From: Clostridiales bacterium
GTDB lineage: Bacteria; Bacillota; Clostridia; Monoglobales; Monoglobaceae
Assembly (NCBI GenBank): GCA_016303265.1
Contig: JAEDLZ010000006.1
Span: forward strand, 1 to 33,175
Reading direction: 5' to 3'
DNA length: 33,175 bases
In this document: positions 1 to 7,674 of the stretch, in pieces
Layout of the letters: each line of letters opens with the position of its first letter
Position numbering within the stretch: the first letter of the stretch is position 1
Notes under the pieces: generated by a model
What the model was told of the DNA's origin: nothing
The model's input: the letters and a program-made list of their open reading frames with translations, nothing else
Database searches by the model: none
Made by a program: the position numbers and the translations under genes

Positions 1-187
1 CTTTAATAGCATTATTATGCGCATTCTCAGGGAAAATATAACAGAATAATCCGATAACAGCACCGGGCCTTTGCAAAAGCGTCATATAATCACCGTTTGG
101 ATGTCACATTCTGCGGAAATTGTAACGGTTCGGCCTCCGCCTATCCGGCGGTGAAACCGATATGTATAAAATATATGTATGAAGATA

Positions 188-216
188 TTGAATTCGGAAA
201 GATTTTGTGCTAAAAT
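188..216 (+). promoter_or_regulatory. Predicted sigma-A promoter of hydE
   Basis: TTGAAT at 188-193 and TAAAAT at 211-216 are separated by 17 bp, ahead of a leader of about 80 nt. The leader contains a possible hairpin with arms GCAAAG (239-244) and CTTTGC (264-269). Apart from a GC-rich hairpin near 125-155 (CCGCC/GGCGG core), I see nothing supportable in bases 1-187. Confidence 0.5.
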
Positions 217-304
217 ATATCGCAAAGGACCAACTGAAGCAAAGCCTTAATTTGCAGTCAACGCTTTGCAGGCAGTACATTATAAATATTCAGGAGCGCA
301 AAAT

Positions 305-1342
305 ATGTCAGATATAGTCGAAAAGCTTTGCAAAAACAAAAATTTGTCAGACGAAGAGCTTTTTGAGCTTATTTCGTCAGACAAATACGATGAAGAATTA
401 TACTCCGCCGCCGATAAGGCTCGGCGGAGGTTCTACGGCGATAAGGTTTATATCCGCGGCCTTATTGAATTTACGAATTACTGTAAAAATAACTGCTACT
501 ACTGCGGAATCAGAAGCGGTAACAAAAATGCCGTTCGCTATCGCCTTACCAAGGAGGAAATTTTGGACTGCTGCAAGGAGGGCTATGCGCTGGGCTTTCG
601 CACCTTTGTTTTGCAGGGCGGCGAGGATCCCTATTACACAGATGAGCTCATATGCGAAATAGTTTCCGAAATAAGAAAAGGCTATCCCGACTGTGCCATC
701 ACTCTTTCCATCGGAGAAAAGTCTAAGGATAGCTATCTTGCATACTTTAAGGCAGGCGCGAACCGCTATCTGCTCCGCCACGAAACCGCGGACAGCGGGC
801 ATTACGGAAAGCTTCATCCTAAAGATATGAGCTATGACAACCGCAGACGCTGTCTTTATGACCTTAAGGAAATCGGCTATCAGGTGGGCAGCGGATTTAT
901 GGTCGGCTCACCTTTTCAGACAACGGAAAATCTCATTTCCGATTTGAGATTTCTTCAGGATTTAAAACCCGATATGATTGGAATAGGCCCATACATCACT
1001 CATGAGCAGACCCCTTTCGCAAAATATAAAAGCGGCGCTTTGGAGCTTACTCTAAGAATAATATCGATTCTTCGGCTGCTCTTTCCCTATGCCCTTATTC
1101 CGTCAACGACTGCCCTTGGCACAATCCATCCAAACGGCAGAGAGCTTGGTCTTAAGGCAGGCGCAAATGTTGTTATGCCAAATCTTTCGCCCGTTAAGGT
1201 GCGCAAATTTTACGAACTGTACGAAAACAAAATCTGCACGGGTGAAGAGGCCGCCCAATGCAGAGGCTGTTTGGAGCGTCGGGTTGAATCCGCCGGATAC
1301 CGTATCGTTACCGCAGTAGGCGATGTTAAGAAAAATATATAA
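305..1342 (+). CDS. hydE: [FeFe] hydrogenase H-cluster radical SAM maturase HydE
   Basis: This is a radical S-adenosylmethionine enzyme that helps build the di-iron subcluster of [FeFe] hydrogenase together with HydG and HydF. The CX3CX2C motif that binds the [4Fe-4S] cluster is at residues 60, 64 and 67, in the family-typical context YCKNNCYYCG. A second cysteine set, CX7CX2C at residues 311, 319 and 322, matches the accessory cluster site found in some HydE proteins. The 345 residues are normal for the family. The ATG at 305 is preferred over the upstream TTG at 266 because AGGAG lies just before it and the family starts there. It stands alone: hydF, hydG and the hydrogenase are not in the window, so they must lie elsewhere. 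BioB and PylB are relatives, but the motif context favours HydE. Confidence 0.9.
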   Translation: MSDIVEKLCKNKNLSDEELFELISSDKYDEELYSAADKARRRFYGDKVYIRGLIEFTNYCKNNCYYCGIRSGNKNAVRYRLTKEEILDCCKEGYALGFRTFVLQGGEDPYYTDELICEIVSEIRKGYPDCAITLSIGEKSKDSYLAYFKAGANRYLLRHETADSGHYGKLHPKDMSYDNRRRCLYDLKEIGYQVGSGFMVGSPFQTTENLISDLRFLQDLKPDMIGIGPYITHEQTPFAKYKSGALELTLRIISILRLLFPYALIPSTTALGTIHPNGRELGLKAGANVVMPNLSPVKVRKFYELYENKICTGEEAAQCRGCLERRVESAGYRIVTAVGDVKKNI

Positions 1343-1377
1343 TTTTATACGAAACTTAAAATATGCAAATTCCAAAA

Positions 1378-1525
1378 TTGGGCTGCAGCAAAACAACTTT
1401 CTGACGGCACTAATCCCCGAAAAAGGCTGAGTCCAAGCCTTTTTCGGGGATATTTTCATTAGTTTGGGAAACTATGGGTGCCGCAAATTGCTGTTTAAAA
1501 ATCATTTTGCCGCAGTGTCCCCCAA
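1378..1525 (+). repeat. Dispersed palindromic element, copy 1
   Basis: This is one of three related elements of about 148 bp. The ends pair (TTGGGCTGCAGCAAAA near 1378 with ATTTTGCCGCAGTG near 1504, then CCCAA). The centre is a hairpin at 1413-1451, CCCCGAAAAAGGCT against AGCCTTTTTCGGGG, followed by ATATTTTCATT. It starts 36 bp after the hydE stop and is read in the same direction, so it probably ends that transcript. Its hairpin sequence differs from copies 2 and 3 but keeps pairing. Confidence 0.85.
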
Positions 1526-1530
1526 TGCAT

Positions 1531-1569
1531 AAAATACCCCTGAATTTCACTTAAAATTCAGGGGTATTT
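1531..1569 (-). terminator. Hairpin between hydE and galU, likely terminator of the galU operon
   Basis: AAATACCCCTGAATTT and AAAATTCAGGGGTATTT form a strong stem with a five-base loop. Read on the minus strand it is followed by a T-rich tail (TATTTTATG), as expected downstream of galU. It may also work on the plus strand, since hydE and galU converge here. Confidence 0.6.
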
Positions 1570-1611
1570 GATAGCATAAACCTCTCATAACGGAGGAAAT
1601 TTTTATTTGTT

Positions 1612-1737
1612 TTACGGCGCAAGCTTCAGTGTTTCGCCTATATTTTTCGCCATGTTATACATTCTCAAATCATTGGGATGAGTTCAGTCAAGGCGGCAGG
1701 CGTTTCCTGACTGTATGTATCCATGTTCCGCCGTGCA
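1612..1737 (-). pseudogene. 3' remnant of an SGNH/GDSL-type hydrolase
   Basis: Read on the minus strand, the 126 bp directly after the galU stop encode a short tail containing THPNDLRMYNMAKNIGETLK, ending in TAA at 1612-1614. HPND matches the C-terminal block of SGNH/GDSL esterases that carries the catalytic histidine, usually DGxHPND. Here the codon before Thr is TGA (1684-1686) where GGA (Gly) would be expected, and the frame is closed by TAA at 1738-1740. No N-terminal part, Ser block or start codon is present. I read it as the stub of a deleted gene. The family call rests on a short motif. Confidence 0.55.
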
Positions 1738-1745
1738 TTATTGCC

Positions 1746-2621
1746 CTACAGTCTGCCCTCAATCTCGCTTTTCAAATATGCCGCAAATTTTTCTTTCAGG
1801 TCGTCGCGGCGGAGAGCATACTCAACCGTCGCCTCCAAAAAGCCTTCTTTATCGCCTACATCATAGCGTCTGCCCTCAAAATCATAAGCGTACATTTTTC
1901 CGCTTTTGGCAAGAACACGAAGAGCGTCCGTAAGCTGAATCTCTCCGCCTGCGCCGGGCCTTGTTTCCGAGAGAATATCAAAAATTTCAGGGGTTATTAT
2001 ATATCTTCCCAATATTGCCACATCCGTCGGTGCCTCGTCAATCTTAGGTTTTTCAACCAAATCGCAGACAGTATATGTCCTTTCGCCTATTTTCTCTCCC
2101 GCAACGCAGCCGTATTTGCATATTTCCGCATGGGGAACGGTCTGAACGCCCAGAACCGAGCCGCCGTATTCCTTATATACATCAATAAGCTGGGCAAGAC
2201 AGGGCTTCTTTGAATAAACCAAATCGTCACCCAGAAGAACCGCAAAGGGCTCATCTCCCACAAAGGCTCTTGCGCAGTTTATGGCATGACCTAACCCTTT
2301 TGCCTCCTTCTGGCGGATAAAATGAATATTTACCAGGTTCGAAATGGCCTGAACCTGTCTGAGCATTTCGGTTTTGCCTGATTTTTCCAGTTCACTTTCC
2401 AGCTCATAGGACTTGTCAAAATGGTCCTCTATGGATTTTTTGTTGTGCCCCGTTATAATAAGAATATCCTCAATTCCGCTGCCAAGAGCCTCCTCAACAA
2501 TGTACTGAATTGTGGGCGTGTCTACAATCGGAAGCATTTCTTTCGGCTCCGCTTTCGTATAGGGCAAAAATCTCGTACCCAGTCCCGCCGCAGGAATTAC
2601 CGCTTTTCTAACTTTTTTCAT
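1746..2621 (-). CDS. galU: UTP--glucose-1-phosphate uridylyltransferase
   Basis: This enzyme makes UDP-glucose from UTP and glucose-1-phosphate, feeding cell-surface polysaccharide and galactose metabolism in the cytoplasm. The N-terminus carries the nucleotidyltransferase signature (KAVIPAAGLGTRFLPYTKAEPKEMLPI), followed by PTIQYIVEEA, the GLGHA block and VEKP further on. The 291 residues are normal for bacterial GalU. The ATG at 2621 is preceded by AGGAAAG at a slightly long distance. It is the last gene of the rdgB-ttcA-galU run and lies 25 bp after ttcA. A decayed hydrolase fragment and a hairpin terminator follow its stop. Paralogues acting on dTTP or CTP are less likely given the GalU-type motifs. 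Confidence 0.93.
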   Translation of the reverse strand: MKKVRKAVIPAAGLGTRFLPYTKAEPKEMLPIVDTPTIQYIVEEALGSGIEDILIITGHNKKSIEDHFDKSYELESELEKSGKTEMLRQVQAISNLVNIHFIRQKEAKGLGHAINCARAFVGDEPFAVLLGDDLVYSKKPCLAQLIDVYKEYGGSVLGVQTVPHAEICKYGCVAGEKIGERTYTVCDLVEKPKIDEAPTDVAILGRYIITPEIFDILSETRPGAGGEIQLTDALRVLAKSGKMYAYDFEGRRYDVGDKEGFLEATVEYALRRDDLKEKFAAYLKSEIEGRL

Positions 2622-2646
2622 AATTTTTTCTCACTTTCCTCTTATT

Positions 2647-3360
2647 TTAAGAATTTATCTTCCAATCATCAAGACCCGACTGAATTGCATGCATTATGCG
2701 GGTCTTGAAAAAATGGTCCGCACTGTTCTTTTCATTTATAAAATCCTTCATATCCTGTCTCTTTGAAAAACCGTCCATAGGGCAGACATTATGCACAACC
2801 GGCAAGCCGCATCTCTTTGCATAACCCTTTATAAGCCCTTCCGGCACATAAATAAGCGGTCTTATAACCGTTATATTTGTCCTTGAGAGATAGGTCACCG
2901 GCGAGAAACAGCTCAGCCGCCCCTCATAAAACAGCGAAAGAAAGAAGGTTTCAATAACATCCTCATTATGATGACCCAAGGCAACTTTATTGCAGCCCGC
3001 CTCCTTTGCAAGGTCGTTTACCGCCCCTCGGCGCATTCTTGCGCAGAGAGAGCACGGGCTGTGTTCCTTCCTTATATCAAATAAAATTGCCCCTATATCG
3101 GTTTTCTTCTTTATAAACGGTACCTCTATCCCGCAACAGAATTTCTCAACCTCGGAAAAATCCATTCCATCAAAGCCCATATCGATTGTTATTGCGGTAA
3201 GGTCAAATTTTTTGTCGGAAAACTTTCGGAAATCCGCAAGAGCGGCAAGCAGCGTCAGACTGTCCTTTCCGCCGGACACGCCCACCGCAATTTTGTCCCC
3301 CGACTCAATCATATTATAATCCGTAACCGCGCGGCGCATTCGGCTTAAAATATGCTTCAT
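2647..3360 (-). CDS. ttcA: PP-loop ATPase of the TtcA family (tRNA 2-thiocytidine synthetase-like)
   Basis: TtcA-type enzymes adenylate cytidine 32 of certain tRNAs and thiolate it using an iron-sulfur cluster. The PP-loop SGGKDS is at residues 29-34. The cluster cysteines appear as CSLC at 103-106 and a third in the HNVCPMDG block near residue 193, the same layout as TtcA. The 237 residues are shorter than the E. coli enzyme but normal for clostridial members. Its ATG directly abuts the TAA of rdgB with no gap, so translation is probably coupled. The exact tRNA target in this organism is inferred from the family. Confidence 0.8.
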   Translation of the reverse strand: MKHILSRMRRAVTDYNMIESGDKIAVGVSGGKDSLTLLAALADFRKFSDKKFDLTAITIDMGFDGMDFSEVEKFCCGIEVPFIKKKTDIGAILFDIRKEHSPCSLCARMRRGAVNDLAKEAGCNKVALGHHNEDVIETFFLSLFYEGRLSCFSPVTYLSRTNITVIRPLIYVPEGLIKGYAKRCGLPVVHNVCPMDGFSKRQDMKDFINEKNSADHFFKTRIMHAIQSGLDDWKINS

Positions 3361-3945
3361 TTATTTTGTCAGCCCTTTCATCATAGCGTCAAGAGCACGG
3401 CTTCTGTGGCTTATTGAGTTTTTAACCCGGGCAGGAAGCTCAGCCATTGAACATTTATATTCCGGAACATAGAAAACCGGGTCATAGCCAAAGCCGTTGT
3501 CGCCGCACCGCTCCTTAAGAATCATCCCGTCGCAGCGGCCCGAAAAGGTTTTTTCCTTTCCGTCCTCTAAAATTACTGCAATAACACAGGAAAAATGTGC
3601 ATTTCTCTGCTCCGCCGCCGCAGTTTCAAGACACGCAAGCAGTTTATCAATATTTTCATCGTCGGTGGCATTCTCCCCCGCAAACCTCGCCGTATGAACG
3701 CCGGGCTTTCCGCCCAGGAAGTCAACGCAGATTCCGCTGTCGTCGGCAATAGTGGGCATATGCGTTATGTTGTAAACGGCACGGGCCTTAATAAGAGCAT
3801 TTTCTTCAAAGGTTGTTCCGTTTTCATCTATCTCAATTCCTCTCGCCGAAGTTTCATCCATTGTTATTATCTCAAAATCTTCACCTAAAATGGCTTCAAT
3901 CTCTTTTGCCTTGTGTTTATTTTGACTTGCCAATACAAATTTCAT
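3361..3945 (-). CDS. rdgB: XTP/dITP diphosphatase (RdgB/HAM1 family)
   Basis: This enzyme hydrolyses non-canonical purine nucleotides (ITP, dITP, XTP) to monophosphates, keeping them out of DNA and RNA. The family signatures are all present: the N-terminal ASQNKHKAKEI nucleotide site, TIADDSGICVDFLGGKPGV in the middle, and GFGYDPVFYVPE followed by the C-terminal SHRSRAL. Length (194) is typical. A good AGGAGG lies before the ATG, and a TTTACA-17-TATAAG promoter with an internal palindrome lies upstream. It heads the rdgB-ttcA-galU operon. Confidence 0.94.
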   Translation of the reverse strand: MKFVLASQNKHKAKEIEAILGEDFEIITMDETSARGIEIDENGTTFEENALIKARAVYNITHMPTIADDSGICVDFLGGKPGVHTARFAGENATDDENIDKLLACLETAAAEQRNAHFSCVIAVILEDGKEKTFSGRCDGMILKERCGDNGFGYDPVFYVPEYKCSMAELPARVKNSISHRSRALDAMMKGLTK

Positions 3946-3968
3946 CGGTAAAACCCCTCCTATTTATA

Positions 3969-3997
3969 CTTATATCACAAAAATTGTGAAATGTAAA
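3969..3997 (-). promoter_or_regulatory. Predicted promoter of rdgB-ttcA-galU with palindrome in the spacer
   Basis: On the minus strand, TTTACA (3992-3997) and TATAAG (3969-3974) are 17 bp apart. The spacer is almost entirely the palindrome TCACAA-AAA-TTGTGA (3975-3989), which could be an operator. Confidence 0.5.
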
Positions 3998-4006
3998 GAT
4001 TATCGG

Positions 4007-4035
4007 TTGCAAAATTTTTCTTTTCGTGATATAAT
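4007..4035 (+). promoter_or_regulatory. Predicted sigma-A promoter of the amino-acid ABC operon
   Basis: TTGCAA (4007-4012) and a perfect TATAAT (4030-4035) are 17 bp apart. They lie 39 bp before the ATG of the substrate-binding lipoprotein, which has AGGAGG at 4060-4065. The promoter is back-to-back with the rdgB promoter. Confidence 0.65.
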
Positions 4036-4073
4036 TGCTCATATATCTTTATTTTATTTAGGAGGAAGTAAAC

Positions 4074-4898
4074 ATGAAGAAGATTATTGCGCTTATAATG
4101 GCTATGGCAATGGTACTTACGCTTAGCGCTTGTACCACAAAGAAAGCGGAAAAATCAGCTAAAAACCACGAAATGACTGACGGCGAAACGGAAAGCACCG
4201 AAGCGCTCGATACAGCAACGGACGGCAAGCTGGTGATAGGCTACACTATTTATGAGCCTATGAACTATGAGGACGAAAACGGCGAATTTACAGGTTTTGA
4301 TACAGAGCTTGCAAAGGCAGTTTGCAAAAAGCTCGGCGTTGAGCCTGAGTTTGTTGAAATAGACTGGGACAACAAGTTCCTTGAGCTTGACAGCCGCAAT
4401 ATTGACTGTATCTGGAACGGTATGACAATCACCAATGAGGTTAAGAAGAACGCTGATGTTACAAAGGCTTATGTGAAAAACGCACAGGTTGTTGTTATGA
4501 AGGCCGACAGGGTAAAGGATATTAAAAGCGTCGATGACCTTAAGGGTCTTAAGTTTGCCGCTGAAGCCGGTTCTGCAGGTGAAGAGGCAATTATCGACAA
4601 CGGTCTTGACGAAAAATATGTTGCAGCTTCGGGTCAGACCGACGCGCTTTTAGAGGTTGAAAGCGGAGCAGCCGACGCCTGCGTTATCGATATTACAATG
4701 GCAAATGCAATGACCGGCGCAAACACAAGCTACAGCGACTTAGCGGCAGGCTTAGAGCTTACTTCCGAGGAATACGGCATTGCGTTTGCAAAGGGTTCAA
4801 ACCTGACAAAGAAGGTAAACGCTGCGCTTGACGAGCTTAAAGCGGACGGAACTCTTGATAAGCTTGCCGATAAGTATGAGCTTACATTGGCATTTTAA
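4074..4898 (+). CDS. Amino-acid ABC transporter substrate-binding lipoprotein (family 3)
   Basis: This is the extracellular solute receptor of a polar amino-acid importer. The first 20 residues form a lipoprotein signal ending in LSAC, with Cys20 the predicted lipid anchor. An acidic, Thr-rich linker follows, then the periplasmic-binding fold: LVIGYTIYEPMNYEDENGEF, FTGFDTELAKAVCKKLGVEP, and the second lobe with LKFAAEAGSAGEEA. These are hallmarks of the SBP_bac_3 family (GlnH/HisJ/TcyA). Length (274) is typical. It is the first gene of a three-gene operon with a permease and ATPase. The substrate cannot be read safely; cystine, glutamine or a basic amino acid are all possible. Confidence 0.9.
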   Translation: MKKIIALIMAMAMVLTLSACTTKKAEKSAKNHEMTDGETESTEALDTATDGKLVIGYTIYEPMNYEDENGEFTGFDTELAKAVCKKLGVEPEFVEIDWDNKFLELDSRNIDCIWNGMTITNEVKKNADVTKAYVKNAQVVVMKADRVKDIKSVDDLKGLKFAAEAGSAGEEAIIDNGLDEKYVAASGQTDALLEVESGAADACVIDITMANAMTGANTSYSDLAAGLELTSEEYGIAFAKGSNLTKKVNAALDELKADGTLDKLADKYELTLAF

Positions 4899-4953
4899 GT
4901 TTAATCGGGCAGTTTAATATCTTGCAAAGAACACGGAATTTTGAGGTAAGGTT

Positions 4954-5631
4954 ATGTTTTTAGAGGTAACACAGAGCCTGCTGGAGGGCTTTGTCACAAC
5001 ATTTCAAATATTCATACTGACATTGCTTTTGGCTCTTCCTTTAGGGCTTATCGTAAGCTTTGGCTCAATGAGCAGGTTTAAACCTCTCAAATGGGTAATC
5101 AAAACTATTATCTGGATTATCCGCGGAACGCCTCTCATGCTCCAGATTATTGTTATTTTCTACGGTCCGGGGCTGATGTTTGATTATCAGTATCCGACGC
5201 TGTACCTTTTCGGAATATATGAGCTGTCTCCGAGGTTTGTCTGTGTTCTGATAGCTTTTGTTATAAATTATGCCTGCTATTTTTCGGAAATTTTCCGAGG
5301 CGGTATTGAAAGTATTCCTAAAGGGCAGTATGAAGCAGGACAGGTTCTCGGTCTTACTAAGATTCAGACCTTCTTCCGCGTTGTGCTTATGCAGGTGGTA
5401 AAGCGTATCGTTCCGCCTATGAGCAACGAAATCATAACTCTTGTCAAGGATACCTCCCTTGCAAGAATCATTATGGTTTACGAAATCATTTGGAGCGCTC
5501 AGCGCTTTATTAAGTCCGACGGGCTCTTATGGCCGCTCTTTTATACTGGTGCATTTTATTTGGCATTTTGCGGCATTCTTACGCTCCTGTTCGGATTTAT
5601 TGAGAAAAAACTGGATTATTACAGAGGTTAG
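4954..5631 (+). CDS. Amino-acid ABC transporter permease (HisM/GlnP type)
   Basis: This is the membrane subunit of the importer encoded with its neighbours. The 225-residue protein has about five hydrophobic segments and the cytoplasmic EAA loop (YEAGQVLGLTKIQTFFRVVL, around residues 128-147) that docks on the ATPase. The segment IIRGTPLMLQI near residue 50 is typical of the HEQRo permease family. It probably forms a homodimer, as only one permease gene is present. The gene starts 55 bp after the lipoprotein stop, with a GAGG-type ribosome site, and is followed 2 bp later by the ATPase gene. Confidence 0.92.
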   Translation: MFLEVTQSLLEGFVTTFQIFILTLLLALPLGLIVSFGSMSRFKPLKWVIKTIIWIIRGTPLMLQIIVIFYGPGLMFDYQYPTLYLFGIYELSPRFVCVLIAFVINYACYFSEIFRGGIESIPKGQYEAGQVLGLTKIQTFFRVVLMQVVKRIVPPMSNEIITLVKDTSLARIIMVYEIIWSAQRFIKSDGLLWPLFYTGAFYLAFCGILTLLFGFIEKKLDYYRG

Positions 5632-5633
5632 TT

Positions 5634-6416
5634 ATGGCAATACTTGAATTAACCAATATACATAAAAATTTCGGCAGAACCCGTGTTCTTAAGGGAATAG
5701 ACCTCACCTTGGAAAAGGGTCAGGTTTTGTCCGTTATCGGCTCGTCGGGAAGCGGAAAAACAACGCTTTTGCGCTGTATAAACTTTCTTGAAATTGCCGA
5801 CAAAGGTGAAATTAAGGTCAACGATAAGGTGATTTTCCGTGCCGGTGAAAAAATTTCTTCAAAAGAAATCCGCAAAAGACAGCTGAATTTCGGACTGGTT
5901 TTTCAGGATTTCAATCTTTTTCCGCAGTATACGGTTCTGGATAATGTTATGCTCGCGCCAAGGCTCTTGGCAAAGGAAGAATATAAGGGCGATCGCAAAA
6001 AGAAAAGGGAAATCTTCGCCGAAATTCATGAAAATGCAGTTAAGATTCTTGAGCATGTGGGGCTTTCAGACAAGACGGACAATTATCCCTGCGAGCTTTC
6101 GGGCGGGCAAAAGCAGCGTGTTTCAATTGCAAGGGCATTGGCGCTCTCGCCGGAAATTCTGTTTTTTGACGAACCCACTTCCGCTCTTGACCCTGAGCTT
6201 ACGGGAGAAATTCTCAAGGTTATAAGAAAGCTTGCGGCGGAGAAAACTACCATGGTTATCGTAACCCATGAGATTGACTTTGCCGAGGCGGTCAGCGACA
6301 GAATAATTTTTATGGACGACGGCGTTATTGCCGAGGAGGGCACTCCCGAGGAGGTCATCCACAATCCGAAAAATGAGCGCACACGGGCGTTTCTTACCAA
6401 GCTTTCGGATAAGTAG
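5634..6416 (+). CDS. Amino-acid ABC transporter ATP-binding protein
   Basis: This is the energising ATPase of the polar amino-acid importer. It has Walker A GSSGSGKT (residues 36-43), the Q-loop glutamine near 91, the ABC signature LSGGQ (155-159), Walker B ILFFDE (175-180) and the H-loop VTHE after it. The sequence family is GlnQ/HisP-like, normally about 240-260 residues; this one has 260, with a short lysine-rich insertion near residues 113-127. It starts 2 bp after the permease stop, so translation is likely coupled. The end of the gene is duplicated as the first unit of a 40-bp tandem repeat (6406-6463). Confidence 0.93.
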   Translation: MAILELTNIHKNFGRTRVLKGIDLTLEKGQVLSVIGSSGSGKTTLLRCINFLEIADKGEIKVNDKVIFRAGEKISSKEIRKRQLNFGLVFQDFNLFPQYTVLDNVMLAPRLLAKEEYKGDRKKKREIFAEIHENAVKILEHVGLSDKTDNYPCELSGGQKQRVSIARALALSPEILFFDEPTSALDPELTGEILKVIRKLAAEKTTMVIVTHEIDFAEAVSDRIIFMDDGVIAEEGTPEEVIHNPKNERTRAFLTKLSDK

Positions 6417-6463
6417 CGGCGCACACAGTCCTTTGTGCCAAACGGCGGATAAGTAGCGGCGCA
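6406..6463. repeat. 40-bp tandem repeat overlapping the ABC ATPase stop codon
   Basis: CGGATAAGTAGCGGCGCA occurs at 6406-6423, spanning the ATPase stop codon, and again at 6446-6463, 40 bp later. A weaker third unit may follow (GGGCGGCGGACACG, up to about 6494). The second unit is non-coding. This looks like a local duplication of the gene end. Confidence 0.8.
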
Positions 6464-6560
6464 AACGGTCTTTCCTGCCGGGCGGCGGACACGAAAAGTT
6501 AAACTTAAGTTAAATTTTTAACAAAATTTTTAAAAACTACTTGTATATTTTGGAAAAATG

Positions 6561-6589
6561 TTGTAAAATACTATTGTATAATATATAAT
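6561..6589 (+). promoter_or_regulatory. Predicted sigma-A promoter of gapA
   Basis: TTGTAA (6561-6566) and TATAAT (6584-6589) are 17 bp apart in a very AT-rich stretch. An alternative -10 (TATAAT at 6577-6582) overlaps it. The ribosome site GGAGG is at 6609-6613, 9 bp before the ATG. Confidence 0.55.
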
Positions 6590-6622
6590 AAAATAATTTA
6601 AATATTTTGGAGGTATTTTAAA

Positions 6623-7660
6623 ATGGCAGTAAAAGTTGCTATCAATGGTTTCGGCCGTATCGGTCGTCTCGCATTCAGACAGATGTTCGGTGCAGAGGGT
6701 TATGAGGTTGTTGCAATCAACGATTTAACAAAGCCTTCCATGCTCGCAAATCTTTTAAAGTATGACACAGCTCAGGGCGGTTATTGCGGAGTTCTCGGCG
6801 AAAATCTTCACACAGTTGAGGCTGACGACGAGGCTAATACAATAACAGTTGACGGCAAGACCCTCACAATCTATAAGGAAGCTGACGCTAATAACCTTCC
6901 TTGGGGTGAGATTGGTGTTGATGTTGTTCTTGAATGTACAGGTTTCTACTGCTCAAAGGACAAGTCACAGGCTCATATCAACGCAGGCGCTAAAAAGGTT
7001 GTTATTTCCGCTCCTGCCGGCAGCGACCTTAAGACAATCGTATTCAGTGTAAACGAAGACACATTAACAGCCGATGATAAAATCATCTCTGCCGCTTCTT
7101 GTACAACAAACTGCCTGGCACCTATGGCTAAGGCTCTTAATGATTATGCTCCGATTCAGTCCGGTATCATGTCAACTATCCACGCTTACACTGGCGACCA
7201 GATGATTCTTGACGGTCCTCACAGAAAAGGCGATTTAAGAAGAGCAAGAGCCGGCGCTGCCAACATTGTTCCTAACTCAACAGGCGCAGCTAAAGCTATC
7301 GGTCTTGTTATTCCCGAACTTAACGGCAAGCTCATCGGTTCTGCTCAGAGAGTTCCGGTTCCCACAGGCTCAACAACAATCCTTACGGCTGTTGTTAAGG
7401 GCAAGGATGTAACAGTTGACGGAATTAACGCTGCTATGAAGGCCGCTTCTTCCGCTTCCTTCGGTTACAACACAGACCCCATCGTTTCATCCGATGTTAT
7501 CGGCATGAAGTTCGGTTCACTCTTTGACGCGACCCAGACCATGGTTTCCCCCATTGGTGATGACCTTTATGAGGTTCAGGTTGTTTCCTGGTATGATAAC
7601 GAAAACTCATACACGAGCCAGATGGTTAGAACGATTAAGTACTTTGCTGAACTTGGCTAA
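6623..7660 (+). CDS. gapA: Glyceraldehyde-3-phosphate dehydrogenase, NAD-dependent type
   Basis: This glycolytic enzyme converts glyceraldehyde-3-phosphate, NAD+ and phosphate to 1,3-bisphosphoglycerate. The N-terminal Rossmann motif INGFGRIGR (7-15) and the active-site block SAASCTTNCLAP with catalytic Cys160 are intact, as is SWYDNENSYTSQMVRT near the C-terminus. The 345 residues are slightly longer than the usual 333-340. Asn-Asp after the second beta strand (AINDLTKP) suggests NAD preference. It appears to be monocistronic with its own strong promoter: the usual pgk and tpiA partners are absent, and a dispersed palindromic element follows as the likely terminator. Codons are noticeably biased towards a restricted set, as expected for a highly expressed gene. 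Confidence 0.95.
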   Translation: MAVKVAINGFGRIGRLAFRQMFGAEGYEVVAINDLTKPSMLANLLKYDTAQGGYCGVLGENLHTVEADDEANTITVDGKTLTIYKEADANNLPWGEIGVDVVLECTGFYCSKDKSQAHINAGAKKVVISAPAGSDLKTIVFSVNEDTLTADDKIISAASCTTNCLAPMAKALNDYAPIQSGIMSTIHAYTGDQMILDGPHRKGDLRRARAGAANIVPNSTGAAKAIGLVIPELNGKLIGSAQRVPVPTGSTTILTAVVKGKDVTVDGINAAMKAASSASFGYNTDPIVSSDVIGMKFGSLFDATQTMVSPIGDDLYEVQVVSWYDNENSYTSQMVRTIKYFAELG

Positions 7661-7674
7661 TCTGAAAAATTTAA

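Noticed and set aside
1..304. Riboswitch or partial gene at the left edge
   Set aside because: One GC-rich hairpin near 125-155 and a promoter are visible, but no conserved aptamer core or coding frame is supported.
1629..2213. 194-residue plus-strand open frame opposite galU
   Set aside because: It covers the hydrolase remnant and galU in antisense and has no ribosome site or family features.
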